DNA of 64,000 nucleotides from Sphaerotilus natans (lineage in GTDB: Bacteria; Pseudomonadota; Gammaproteobacteria; Burkholderiales; Burkholderiaceae_C): positions 153,284 to 217,283 of the forward strand of contig NZ_FTMZ01000006.1 in assembly GCF_900156335.1 (NCBI RefSeq), in the 5' to 3' direction. Within the stretch, counting starts at the first letter, position 1. Each line of letters starts with the position of its first letter. Below are positions 45,901 through 53,995 of this stretch, one piece after another. The position numbers were made by a program, and so were the translations under genes. The notes beneath the pieces are model-generated. The model saw nothing but the letters and a program-made list of their open reading frames with translations. It was not told where the DNA came from and did not search any database.

Positions 45901-46947
45901 TCAGACCGCCTCGGGCAAGCCGCTGCGCAGCGAACGCGTGATCGCCAGACCGATGCGGGTGGCCTCCAGCGCGTCCGACAGCGTCAGCGTCAGTGCACGC
46001 TCGCCACGGCAGGCGGCGACGAAGTCGACCATCTCCAGCGCGAAGGCCTCGCGGAAGCGCTCGAAGAAGTCGGGCAGCACGTCGTGGTGCACGCCCAGCG
46101 CGCTGCGCCGCTCGGTGCGGTCACGCGCCGCGCCGAAGCCGATCTGCAGCGTGCCCTCGGTGCCGATGACCTCGGTGGTGGTCTCGTGGCCGTGCGGCAG
46201 CGTGCGGCTGGCGTAGAAGACGGCGCGGGCACCGCCCTCGAACTCGACGATGGCCAGGCCGTTGTCGACGTCGCCGCAGTCGGCCAGGCCGGGGTGCAGC
46301 GCGATGGTGCCGCTGGCGAAGGCCCGCAGCGCCTTCGGCCGGCCCAGCATCCAGCGCGCCAGGTCGATGTCATGGACGCTGCAGTCCATGAAGATGCCGC
46401 CCGAGGTCGGCGCGAAGCGCACGAAGAAGCCCTGCGGATCGTTCTGGTCGCAGGTCTGCGAGCGCACCAGGAAGGGCCGGCCGATGCGGCCCGCCTCGAT
46501 GTCCTCGGCGGCGCGGCGGTAGCTCGGGTCGAAGCGGCGCACGAAGCCCACCATCGCGACCTGCTGCGGATGCTCGGCGGCGACCGCCAGCACGCGCTCG
46601 CAGTCCTCGACGTTCAGGGCCAGCGGCTTCTCGACGAAGACATGCTTGCCCGCGCGCAGCGCCGCGATGGTCTGATCGGCATGCAGCGAGGTCGGCGTCA
46701 CCAGCACCACCGCGTCGATGGCGGGGTCGTTGACGAAGGCCTCGAAGTCGGCGTGCAGGTGCTCGGGCGCGATGCCGAACTCGGTGGCCGCCAGCTCCAG
46801 CTCGGCGGCGACCGGGCTGCAGGCCGCGACCAGATCGACATGGCGGGTCGAGAAGGCCAGCGCCTCGGCGTGGCGGCGACCCAGCCGGCCCAGGCCGGCG
46901 ATGCCCACGCGCAGGCGGCTGGACGAAGAAACCGTGTTGTGCGTCAT
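45901..46947 (-). CDS. Gfo/Idh/MocA-family oxidoreductase, inositol dehydrogenase-like
   Basis: A 348-aa NAD-dependent dehydrogenase. GIAGLGRLGRRHAEAL is the nucleotide motif, the EKP motif is VFVEKPLAL, and the catalytic Asp/His are in GGIFMDCSVHDIDLARWMLG. It probably oxidises a cyclitol or sugar ring hydroxyl; the specificity is not visible. It lies 17 bp downstream of a second Gfo/Idh gene, so the two form an operon. Confidence 0.85.
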   Translation of the reverse strand: MTHNTVSSSSRLRVGIAGLGRLGRRHAEALAFSTRHVDLVAACSPVAAELELAATEFGIAPEHLHADFEAFVNDPAIDAVVLVTPTSLHADQTIAALRAGKHVFVEKPLALNVEDCERVLAVAAEHPQQVAMVGFVRRFDPSYRRAAEDIEAGRIGRPFLVRSQTCDQNDPQGFFVRFAPTSGGIFMDCSVHDIDLARWMLGRPKALRAFASGTIALHPGLADCGDVDNGLAIVEFEGGARAVFYASRTLPHGHETTTEVIGTEGTLQIGFGAARDRTERRSALGVHHDVLPDFFERFREAFALEMVDFVAACRGERALTLTLSDALEATRIGLAITRSLRSGLPEAV

Positions 46948-46964
46948 CGTGCGTCCCGCAGGGA

Positions 46965-47960
46965 TCAGAGCTTGACCGGCTGGCCGCTGGCGGCGCTCTC
47001 GGCGGCGGCGTCGGCCAGGATCTGCGCCTTCACGCCGTCATGCACCGTGGTGCGGAAGGCCGCGCCGGTCTGCAGGCATTCGAAGAAGTGCTCGATCTCC
47101 AGGCGGTAGGCGGCGGCGTAGCGCTGCAGGAAGAAGGCCTCCGGCTTGTCGGCCTTGATGCCGCTGGCGTCCCACTGGCGCACTTCGCTGGGCGCGTGGT
47201 TGCCGGCCTGCAGCATGCCGGCGGAGCCCAGCACCTCGAAGCGCTGGTCGTAGCCGTAGGCGGCGCGGCGGGTGGTGTTGATCTGGCAGAGGCGGCCCTG
47301 CTTCGTGCGGATCGTCACCGCGGTCGAGTCGAAGTCGCCGGCGGTGCCCACGGCCGGGTCGGTCAGCACCGAGCCGGTGGCGCTCAGCCACGCGGCCTCG
47401 TCGCCGTCGCCGCAGAGGATCCAGCGGAACACGTCGAAGTCGTGGATCAGCATGTCGCGGAAGATGCCGCCCGAGGCCTTGATGTAGTCCACCGGCGGCG
47501 CGCCCGGGTCACGGCTGGTGACGACCAGCATCTCGGGGTTGCCGATCTCGCCGGCGTCGATGCGGCGGCGCACCTCGTTGAAGGTCGGGTCGAAGCGGCG
47601 CTGGAAGCCGATCATGCAGGCCACGCCGGCGGCGCGCACCTTCTCGCCGCACTCGACGGCGCGCGGCACCGACAGGTCCACCGGCTTCTCGCAGAAGATG
47701 TGCTTGCCGGCGGCCGCGGCGCGGGTGATCAGGTCGGAGTGCGTCGTGGTCGGCGAGCCGATGACCACCGCGTCGATCGAGGGATCGCGCAGCGCGTCGT
47801 CCATCGTCGCGACCTGCGCGCCGAGCTGCTGCGCGAGCTGCGCGGCGCTGTCGCCGAACGGGTCGCAGACGTACTTGAGGCTGACGCCGGGCAGACGGGC
47901 GAGGTTGCCGGCGTGGATGCGGCCGATGCGGCCGGCGCCGAAGACGGCGACATTCTTCAT
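46965..47960 (-). CDS. iolG: Inositol 2-dehydrogenase, rhizobial IdhA type
   Basis: A 331-aa Gfo/Idh protein. The motif VAVFGAGRIGRIHAGNLARLPG is followed by IFCEKPVDLSV, MIGFQRRFDPTF and SGGIFRDMLIHDFDVFRWILCG, with the catalytic Lys, Asp and His. The IHDFD version is characteristic of proteobacterial myo-inositol 2-dehydrogenases. It oxidises inositol to 2-keto-inositol (inosose). ATG at 47960 with GGAGATCC upstream is chosen rather than the long upstream open frame. The gene is divergent from an IolI-like isomerase. Confidence 0.82.
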   Translation of the reverse strand: MKNVAVFGAGRIGRIHAGNLARLPGVSLKYVCDPFGDSAAQLAQQLGAQVATMDDALRDPSIDAVVIGSPTTTHSDLITRAAAAGKHIFCEKPVDLSVPRAVECGEKVRAAGVACMIGFQRRFDPTFNEVRRRIDAGEIGNPEMLVVTSRDPGAPPVDYIKASGGIFRDMLIHDFDVFRWILCGDGDEAAWLSATGSVLTDPAVGTAGDFDSTAVTIRTKQGRLCQINTTRRAAYGYDQRFEVLGSAGMLQAGNHAPSEVRQWDASGIKADKPEAFFLQRYAAAYRLEIEHFFECLQTGAAFRTTVHDGVKAQILADAAAESAASGQPVKL

Positions 47961-48076
47961 GGATGGATCTCCGGGGACGGAACAGGACAGAGACGGGTCG
48001 GCGGATGGCACCGGTGCGCGGCTGATGGCTCGGGACCGTGTGCGTTGCGGGTGACTATAGCGGCGAACCCTCAGCG

Positions 48077-48122
48077 ATGAAAATGAATTTTCATTGGTGT
48101 TTTCCATTGGAAAAGTGTTTCG
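48077..48122. promoter_or_regulatory. Operator cluster between divergent inositol genes
   Basis: Two inverted repeats lie in the 267-bp divergent region: ATGAAAA-TGAA-TTTTCAT at 48077-48094 and the perfect 15-bp palindrome TTTTCCATTGGAAAA at 48100-48114. Overlapping the second, GGAAAAGTGTTTCG at 48109-48122 matches 7 of the 8 fixed bases of the rhizobial IolR site GGAA-N6-TTCC. A further inverted repeat, TGACC-N6-GGTCA, is at 48143-48158. LacI and RpiR regulators encoded nearby are the candidate binders. Confidence 0.5.
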
Positions 48123-48227
48123 TGCTGCCGGTGCCTCTTCGATGACCATTTCAGGTCAATGCAGGCGGCCCGCAGGGCGATGACGGCTTCTAGAGTCCGC
48201 TCCGACCCCAACGCAAGGAGACTGTCC

Positions 48228-49067
48228 ATGAGCACCCCGATCCACTTCGCCATCAACCGCATCAGCGCCCCGCGCCTGGGCTTTGCCGAGTTCGCCGCGA
48301 TGTCGCGCCGCCTGGGCGTGAGCGCCATCGAGATCCGCAACGACCTGCCCGGCGTCGAGCTGCGCGACGGCATGCCCGCCGGCGATGTCGGTGCGATCGC
48401 CAAGGCCCACGGCCTGACCATCCGCTCGATCAACGCGCTCTACCCCTTCGACGTCTTCAACGCCGAGCGCGCCGCCCAGGCCACCGAGCTGGCCCGCTAC
48501 GCCCAGGCCTGCGGCGCCGAGGCGCTGGTGATGTGCCCGCTCAACAGCCTGGAAGACCGCCGCAGCACCGAGGAGCGCTACGCCGATCTGGTCGCCGCGC
48601 TGCGCGGCCTGCGCCCGATCCTGCAGGCGCACGGCCTGGTCGGCCTGGTCGAGCCGCTGGGCTTCGAGGAATGCTCGCTGCGCCACAAGTCGGTGGCGGT
48701 GCGCGCGATCGAGGAGGTCGGCCATGACGGCACCTTCCTGCTGGTGCACGACACCTTCCATCACCACCTCGCCGGCGAGGACGCCTTCTACCCCGAGTAC
48801 ACCGGCCTGGTGCATGTCTCCGGCGTCGAGGACGGCGGCCTGGGCGTGAACCAGATGCGCGACGGCCACCGCGTGCTGGTCGGCCAGGACGACCGCCTGG
48901 GCAACCTGCCGCAGCTGCGCCGCCTGATCGACCTGGGCTACACCGGCTTCGTCTCCTTCGAGCCCTTCGCCGAGTCGGTGGCCGCGGCCACCGACATCGA
49001 GGCGCAGCTGGCGGCCAGCATGGCGCACATCCGCGACGGCGTTGCCGCGCTTGCCGTCACCGCCTGA
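48228..49067 (+). CDS. iolI: IolI-like sugar isomerase (TIM barrel)
   Basis: A 279-aa xylose-isomerase-type barrel. The metal-binding residues match IolI: Glu in GLVEPLGFEECSLR, Asp and His in LLVHDTFHHHLAG, and the terminal Glu in GFVSFEPFAES. IolI isomerises 2-keto-myo-inositol to 1-keto-D-chiro-inositol. CAAGGAGACTGTCC precedes the ATG. It is followed after 19 bp by a LacI regulator and is divergent from an inositol dehydrogenase. The exact inosose isomer is not determined. Confidence 0.75.
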   Translation: MSTPIHFAINRISAPRLGFAEFAAMSRRLGVSAIEIRNDLPGVELRDGMPAGDVGAIAKAHGLTIRSINALYPFDVFNAERAAQATELARYAQACGAEALVMCPLNSLEDRRSTEERYADLVAALRGLRPILQAHGLVGLVEPLGFEECSLRHKSVAVRAIEEVGHDGTFLLVHDTFHHHLAGEDAFYPEYTGLVHVSGVEDGGLGVNQMRDGHRVLVGQDDRLGNLPQLRRLIDLGYTGFVSFEPFAESVAAATDIEAQLAASMAHIRDGVAALAVTA

Positions 49068-49086
49068 GTCGTGGCATGAAGGCGGG

Positions 49087-50259
49087 ATGAGCGTGCCTTC
49101 ACCCTCCCCCGCCCCGACCGTCGCACCGCGCCGCAAGCGCAGCGCGCGCTTCGTCGAGATCGCTGCCGCCGCGGGCGTCAGCGAGACCACCGTCAACCGC
49201 GTGCTCAACGAGCGCGGCAGCGTCTCGCCCGAGACCCGCGCGCGGGTGATCGCGGCCGCCCGCCAGCTGGGTGTGCCGCGCGTGCTGCCCGATCCGCGCC
49301 ACGGTCTGACCCGCTTCGACGTGGTGATGGCGCGCAGCACCACGCCCTACGCGCACCGGCTCGACCTGGCGCTGCAGCGCATCCAGCAGATGCTGGACCC
49401 GCGCATCCTGATCCATCGCCACATCGTCGACGGCGACGACGAGCACCGGGTTCTGGCGCTGCTGGCCGGCAGCGCGCACCGGCGCGACGGCCTGATCGTG
49501 GCGCTGCGCGACAGCCCGGCGGTGCGTGCGGCGCTGCAGCAGCAGCTCGCGCGCGGCGTGCCGGTGGTGGCGCTGATGAGCGGCATCGGCGCGCTGGAGG
49601 GCGTGCGCTATGCCGGCATCGACAATGTCGCGGCCGGGCGCACCGCCGGGCATTTCCTGGCCCGGCTGGCGCGGCGTCTGCCCGGTCGGGTGCTGATCCT
49701 GACCAACCGGCTGGATTTCCGCGCCCACGCCGAGCGGGTGCGCGGCTGCATCCAGGCGCTGGCCGAGCGCCAGCCGCAGTTGCAGGCGCTGGCGCCGGTG
49801 GAGTGCGGCGACGATCCCGCGCTGGGCCGCATCGCGCTGGAGGCGGCGCTGCACCACGCGCGCCGCGACGGCGTGCCGCTGGTCGGGCTCTACCACAGCG
49901 GCGCCGGCTCGGACGGGCTGGCGCGGGTGCTGCGCCAGCTCACGCCGCCGGAACGCCCGGTCTGGATCGGCCACGAGCTCAGCGACGAGCACCGCCCGCT
50001 GCTGCGCCTGGGGCTGATGGATCTGGTGATCGACCAGGACCCGGACGGCCAGGTTGCCGCCAGCCTGCACCATCTGTTGCACGCTACCGGCCATGTCGAG
50101 CAGCCGGGACCCGGCGCGCCCAACGAGTTCCGCCTGTTCGGTCCGGAAAACCTGCCCGGCGAAGGCAGCTATCTGGACGCGCCGCTGAAGGCGCCGGTCG
50201 AGCGGCTTCAGGCCAGCGGGTCGGTGCCGCCGCGTGCGGCCAGCGTCGTCGGCCGGTAG
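49087..50259 (+). CDS. LacI-family regulator (inositol region, first)
   Basis: A 390-aa protein with a HTH variant FVEIAAAAGVSETTVNRVLNERGSVSPETRARVIAAARQLG (residues 21-61) and a ligand domain of the periplasmic-binding type (GLIVALRDSPAVRAALQQQLARGVPVVALMSGI; RVLILTNRLDFRAHAERVRG). It stands 19 bp after the IolI-like gene. Its last 52 bp overlap the tail of the RpiR gene on the other strand. The ligand is probably a cyclitol, by context. Confidence 0.83.
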   Translation: MSVPSPSPAPTVAPRRKRSARFVEIAAAAGVSETTVNRVLNERGSVSPETRARVIAAARQLGVPRVLPDPRHGLTRFDVVMARSTTPYAHRLDLALQRIQQMLDPRILIHRHIVDGDDEHRVLALLAGSAHRRDGLIVALRDSPAVRAALQQQLARGVPVVALMSGIGALEGVRYAGIDNVAAGRTAGHFLARLARRLPGRVLILTNRLDFRAHAERVRGCIQALAERQPQLQALAPVECGDDPALGRIALEAALHHARRDGVPLVGLYHSGAGSDGLARVLRQLTPPERPVWIGHELSDEHRPLLRLGLMDLVIDQDPDGQVAASLHHLLHATGHVEQPGPGAPNEFRLFGPENLPGEGSYLDAPLKAPVERLQASGSVPPRAASVVGR

Positions 50260-51131
50260 GACAGCTCCAGCCGGAAGGCCAGCGCGACGAACAGGCTCTG
50301 CGCCAGGCCCATCGTCGCGGTCAGCGAGCGGAAGCCGAAGGTCGCGCTGTCCTGCACCAGCAGGGTGGCGGTGGCCTCGCGCGCCAGCGGGCTCATGCGG
50401 CTGTCGGTGATCGCGATCAGCCGCGCGCCGCGCTCGACCGCCTGCTGCGCCACCTGCACCGTCTCCTCGGCGTAGGGCGCGTAGGAGATCGCGATCATCA
50501 CGTCGCCCGGACGCACCGAGCGCATCTGGCCCTCGTGCATGCTGCCCAGCGCGGTGACCAGGCCGATGCGCTTGTCGGTGTGCTGCAGCGCGTAGTCGAG
50601 GTAGACCGCGGCCGGGAAGGAGCGTCTCGAGCCGGCGATCCAGATCGCGTCAGCCTGCACCATCAGGTCGACCGCCCGCGAGAAAGCCTCCTCGTCGAGC
50701 GCCTGCTGCAGCTCCTGCATGCCGGCGATGCTGCCGCGCAGAAACTCGTGCGCGATCTCCGCCTCGCTCAGGCTGCCCGAGCCGGACTCGATGACATCGC
50801 GCAGCCGGCGGCTGTAGTTGCGGCTCGGCGCGATCTGCGCGGACAGGCCCTGGCGAAAGAGCTTCTGCATCTCGGTGAAGCCGCTGAAGCCGAAGTGCTT
50901 GGCGAAGCGCACCACCGCCGAGGGCTGCACCCCGCACTGCGCCGCCACGTCCTGGATGCCTTCAAGCCCGAGGTGGTCGCGGTGCGCCTCGACATGGCGG
51001 GCGATCAGCTTGAGCTGGCGGCTGAGGTTCTCGTACTCCGCGGTGATGCGGTGCAGGAAGGCGGCCACGTCGGTCGGCGGCGGCATCGGGGCGGCGGTCA
51101 TGGTCGCTGGACTTTCTTCGTCGGGGTGCAT
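50208..51131 (-). CDS. RpiR-family regulator, IolR candidate 1
   Basis: A 307-aa protein: an RpiR-type HTH (LEGIQDVAAQCGVQPSAVVRFAKHFGFSGFTEMQKLFRQGL, near residues 55-95) and a SIS domain (DAIWIAGSRRSFPAAVYLDYALQHTD; GDVMIAISYAPYAEETVQVAQQAVERGARLIAITDS). Inositol repressors IolR of Sinorhizobium and Salmonella are RpiR proteins that sense phosphorylated intermediates. A near-IolR operator lies 65 bp upstream, suggesting autoregulation. ATG at 51101 is an alternative start. Confidence 0.85.
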   Translation of the reverse strand: MHPDEESPATMTAAPMPPPTDVAAFLHRITAEYENLSRQLKLIARHVEAHRDHLGLEGIQDVAAQCGVQPSAVVRFAKHFGFSGFTEMQKLFRQGLSAQIAPSRNYSRRLRDVIESGSGSLSEAEIAHEFLRGSIAGMQELQQALDEEAFSRAVDLMVQADAIWIAGSRRSFPAAVYLDYALQHTDKRIGLVTALGSMHEGQMRSVRPGDVMIAISYAPYAEETVQVAQQAVERGARLIAITDSRMSPLAREATATLLVQDSATFGFRSLTATMGLAQSLFVALAFRLELSYRPTTLAARGGTDPLA

Positions 51132-51195
51132 CGATGCGGCATCGTCCTCAATCTGGCACTGAAATAGAACGAGGATTTCCCTTGGTGGATGCTGT

Positions 51196-51209
51196 GGAAA
51201 CGGTTTTCT
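51196..51209. promoter_or_regulatory. IolR-like operator upstream of the RpiR gene
   Basis: GGAAACGGTTTTCT matches 7 of the 8 fixed positions of GGAA-N6-TTCC. It lies 65 bp upstream of the RpiR start, the same position relative to the repressor gene that S. meliloti IolR occupies at its own promoter. One mismatch makes it only suggestive. Confidence 0.42.
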
Positions 51210-51221
51210 TTTCGAGAGGCA

Positions 51222-52277
51222 TCAGACGCTTTCTGGCGTCCAGGTTTCGATGGGAATGACGACCTGCTGCAGGCCCAGCTCGGGCTGCGCCAGCACCGCC
51301 AGCATGCGCTCGACCAGGCGCTGGGCCAGCAGCGGGCGCGGATGCGACAGCACCACATGCAGATGGCCTTCCTGCAGTCCCTGGCGCGACACTGCGGTCA
51401 GCTCGTGGCAGGCGCCGATCACCTCGTCCCATTCTCGGGTGCGCGCGCGCTCCTCGCGCAGCGACTGCAGCACGCCTTCGACCCCGCCGCCGATCACGTA
51501 GAAGCCGACCAGATCGGGCTCGCGCTGCAGCAGGTCGCGCAGGCATTCGCCGGCCATGCGCTCGTTCTCCAGCGTCACCAGCGCCTCGAGCACCTCGAAG
51601 CGCGGCCCGTGCTCGCGCACATAGGAGCGGAAGCTCATCTCCGCCAGCTCCTGCCCCTGGAAGCGGTGGCTGCCGACGAACAGGGCCAGCTTGCCGGGGC
51701 GCCGCGTGAGCCGTGTCATGAACCAGGCGGTGGTGCGCCCGACGCGGCGCCAGTCCATGCAGGCGTAGCCGCTGCGCGCTGGCGCGCTGATGTCGTGCAG
51801 CAGCGAGAACACCGGCACGCCACGGGTGCGCAGCCGCTCGATGGTTGCGCTCACCTGCGGGTGGTCGGCCGCGACCACCGCGATCGCATCGGCCCGCTCG
51901 GCCATGGCCTCCATGCGCGCCGACACGACATCGGGCGAGATGTCGTCCATGTAGTCCACCAGCGCCTGCCCCTTGATGCCGGGCGCGCCGTCGACCGCCT
52001 CGGTCAGGCAGCGTGCGAGCGAGCGGTAGAGCTGGGGCTCGGAATGCTGCAGCAGAAAGCCCAGCGTGCGCCGCGGCACCGCGCTGCGCACCCGCTCCCC
52101 GATCACGCCCGAGGCGCGGAACCCCAGCGCCTCGGCCGCCTGGCGCACCCGCTCCGCGGTGTCGGAGCGCACCGGGGCGCGGGCATTGAGCACCCGGTCG
52201 ACGGTGGACAGGCTCAGGCCCGACTCGCGCGCGACATCCGCGATGGTGGCCCGTCGGCCGGGGGTGAACCCTGACAT
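51222..52277 (-). CDS. LacI-family regulator of the inositol ABC operon
   Basis: A 351-aa protein with HTH TIADVARESGLSLSTVDRVLNARAPVRSDTAERVRQAAEALGF at residues 11-53 and a ligand domain (RTLGFLLQHSEPQLYRSLARCL; GLVTALGS absent; SYVREHGPRFEVLEALVTLENERMAGECLRDLL). It is divergent from the RbsA-type ATPase gene and has a 20-bp palindrome 13 bp before its start, so it probably represses both itself and the transporter. The HTH (STVDRVLN.RAPVR) is close to that of the LacI protein at 59145, suggesting a duplicated pair. Confidence 0.87.
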   Translation of the reverse strand: MSGFTPGRRATIADVARESGLSLSTVDRVLNARAPVRSDTAERVRQAAEALGFRASGVIGERVRSAVPRRTLGFLLQHSEPQLYRSLARCLTEAVDGAPGIKGQALVDYMDDISPDVVSARMEAMAERADAIAVVAADHPQVSATIERLRTRGVPVFSLLHDISAPARSGYACMDWRRVGRTTAWFMTRLTRRPGKLALFVGSHRFQGQELAEMSFRSYVREHGPRFEVLEALVTLENERMAGECLRDLLQREPDLVGFYVIGGGVEGVLQSLREERARTREWDEVIGACHELTAVSRQGLQEGHLHVVLSHPRPLLAQRLVERMLAVLAQPELGLQQVVIPIETWTPESV

Positions 52278-52289
52278 TTTTCTTTCATC

Positions 52290-52309
52290 CTTTCATTCGT
52301 GAATGAAAG
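52290..52309. promoter_or_regulatory. 20-bp near-perfect palindrome, LacI-type operator
   Basis: CTTTCATTC-GT-GAATGAAAG has 9-bp perfect arms about a GT centre. It lies 13 bp upstream of the LacI start and about 83 bp upstream of the short leader frame before the ABC genes. A related TTTCAT element at 52283-52288 could be an accessory half-site. It does not contain the AAACGTTT core, so it would be read by the divergent LacI protein of this region, not by the uronate LacI. Confidence 0.65.
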
Positions 52310-52392
52310 TCTATGACAGTTTCATCCGTGCCGTGCGACAGAAACCACTTTCCAAAAACTAACATCCACCCACGATGACAGGAGACAAGACC

Positions 52393-52431
52393 ATGAGCCG
52401 CAATGACCGCCTGACGGAGCCCGCATGCTGA
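52393..52431 (+). CDS. Possible 12-codon leader peptide (uORF) before the ABC ATPase
   Basis: ATG at 52393 is preceded by AGGAGACAAGACC, the best ribosome-binding site in this region and the form used throughout the window. It encodes MSRNDRLTEPAC and ends at TGA 52429-52431, overlapping the start of the ATPase gene (52425) by 7 bp. The arrangement would couple translation of the ATPase to the leader. Alternatively it is the original gene start disrupted by a frameshift. There is no sequence proof of expression. Confidence 0.35.
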   Translation: MSRNDRLTEPAC

Positions 52432-53948
52432 TGCCCGTCGCCCAGAACGAGGTCGTCCTGGAGATGGCCGGCATCGTCAAGACCTTCCCCGGCGTCAAGG
52501 CGCTCGACGGCGTGAACCTGAAGGTGCGCGCGGGCACGGTGCATGTGCTCGTGGGCGAGAACGGTGCGGGCAAGTCCACGCTGATGAAGATCCTCAGCGG
52601 CGAGCACGCCATCGACGGCGGCTCGATCCGCTTCAAGGGCCGCCCGCTCGACAGCCAGAACACCCGCGCGGCCCTGGAGATGGGCATCGCGATGATCCAC
52701 CAGGAGCTCAGCCCGGTGCCGGAGATGACGATCGCCGAGAACGTCTTCCTGGGCCGCGAGCCGATGCGCGCCGGCCTGCTGCGCGGCTTCGTCGATTTCG
52801 AGCGCATGAACCGCGAGACGCAGACGCTGCTCGACCGCCTGGGCCTGCGCTACCGCGCCGAGCAGCCGATGGGCACGCTGTCGATCGCCGGCATGCAGCT
52901 CGTCGAGATCGCCAAGGCGATCTCGCGCCAGGCCGCGCTGCTCATCATGGACGAGCCCACCTCGGCGATCAGCGACACCGAGGTCGAGATGCTGTTCCGC
53001 CAGATCGAGGACCTGAAGGCGCGCGGCGTGGCGATCATCTACATCTCGCACAAGATGGAGGAGATCTTCCGCATCGCCGACGACATTACCATCATCCGCG
53101 ACGGCCAGCATGTCGATGCCGGCCCGGCCTCGGCCTATGACGAGCAGCGGCTGATCGCGCTGATGGTCGGGCGCAGCATCACCTCGATCTTCCCGAAGGA
53201 AGACGTGCCGATCGGCGACGTGGTGCTGGAGGTGCGCGGGCTGACGCGGCGTGGCGTCTTCCGCGACGTCAGCTTCCAGGTGCGCCGCGGCGAGATCCTG
53301 GGGCTGTCAGGCCTGGTGGGCGCGGGCCGCACCGAGGTGGTCCGGGCGATCTTCGGCCTCGATGCGGTCGATGCCGGCGAGATCGTCCTGGAGGGCCGGC
53401 CGCTGACGCTGCGCCACCCGGCCGAGGCGATCGGCCACGGCATCGCGATGGTGTCGGAGGACCGCAAGGCCGAGGGCCTGGTGCTGTGCCGCTCGGTGCG
53501 CGAGAACATCTCGCTGGCCAACCTGCAGCGCTTCACCCAGGGGCCGCTGCTGACGCCCGCCCAGGAGGAGGCGAAGTGCGAGGAGATGCGCGCGATGCTG
53601 CAGATCAAGTGCGCCAGCCTCGACACGGTGGCCGGCACGCTCAGCGGCGGCAACCAGCAGAAGATCGTCATCGCCAAGTGGCTGCTGGGCGACCTGAAGG
53701 TGCTGATCCTCGACGAGCCGACCCGCGGCATCGACGTGGGCTCCAAGTCCGAGATCCACCGCCTGATGACGCGCTTCGCCCGCGAAGGACTGGCGGTGAT
53801 CATGATTTCCTCGGAACTGCCCGAGGTGCTCGGCATGAGCGACCGGGTGGTGGTGATGCGCGAGGGCCGGGTGGCCGGCGAGATCGAGCGCGCCCGGGCC
53901 ACGCAGGAAAACATCATGACGCTGGCCACCGGCGGCACGCTGCACTGA
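52425..53948 (+). CDS. Inositol/sugar ABC transporter ATPase, RbsA/MglA type
   Basis: A 507-aa tandem ATPase. Domain 1 has Walker A GENGAGKSTLMKIL, signature-like LSIAGMQLVEIAKAI and Walker B ALLIMDEPTSAISD. Domain 2 has the usual degenerate Walker A GLVGAGRTEVVRA, signature LSGGNQQKIVIAKWL and Walker B VLILDEPTRGIDVG. It energises monosaccharide or cyclitol uptake (CUT2 group). ATG at 52425 has GGAG 6 bp upstream; ATG at 52431 is an alternative. Permease and binding-protein genes follow. Inositol as substrate is inferred from iolG genes downstream. Confidence 0.88.
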   Translation: MLMPVAQNEVVLEMAGIVKTFPGVKALDGVNLKVRAGTVHVLVGENGAGKSTLMKILSGEHAIDGGSIRFKGRPLDSQNTRAALEMGIAMIHQELSPVPEMTIAENVFLGREPMRAGLLRGFVDFERMNRETQTLLDRLGLRYRAEQPMGTLSIAGMQLVEIAKAISRQAALLIMDEPTSAISDTEVEMLFRQIEDLKARGVAIIYISHKMEEIFRIADDITIIRDGQHVDAGPASAYDEQRLIALMVGRSITSIFPKEDVPIGDVVLEVRGLTRRGVFRDVSFQVRRGEILGLSGLVGAGRTEVVRAIFGLDAVDAGEIVLEGRPLTLRHPAEAIGHGIAMVSEDRKAEGLVLCRSVRENISLANLQRFTQGPLLTPAQEEAKCEEMRAMLQIKCASLDTVAGTLSGGNQQKIVIAKWLLGDLKVLILDEPTRGIDVGSKSEIHRLMTRFAREGLAVIMISSELPEVLGMSDRVVVMREGRVAGEIERARATQENIMTLATGGTLH

Positions 53949-53995
53949 GCGTGCCCGGCTTTTCCCGACACATCAAGAACGACCAGGAGACGACC

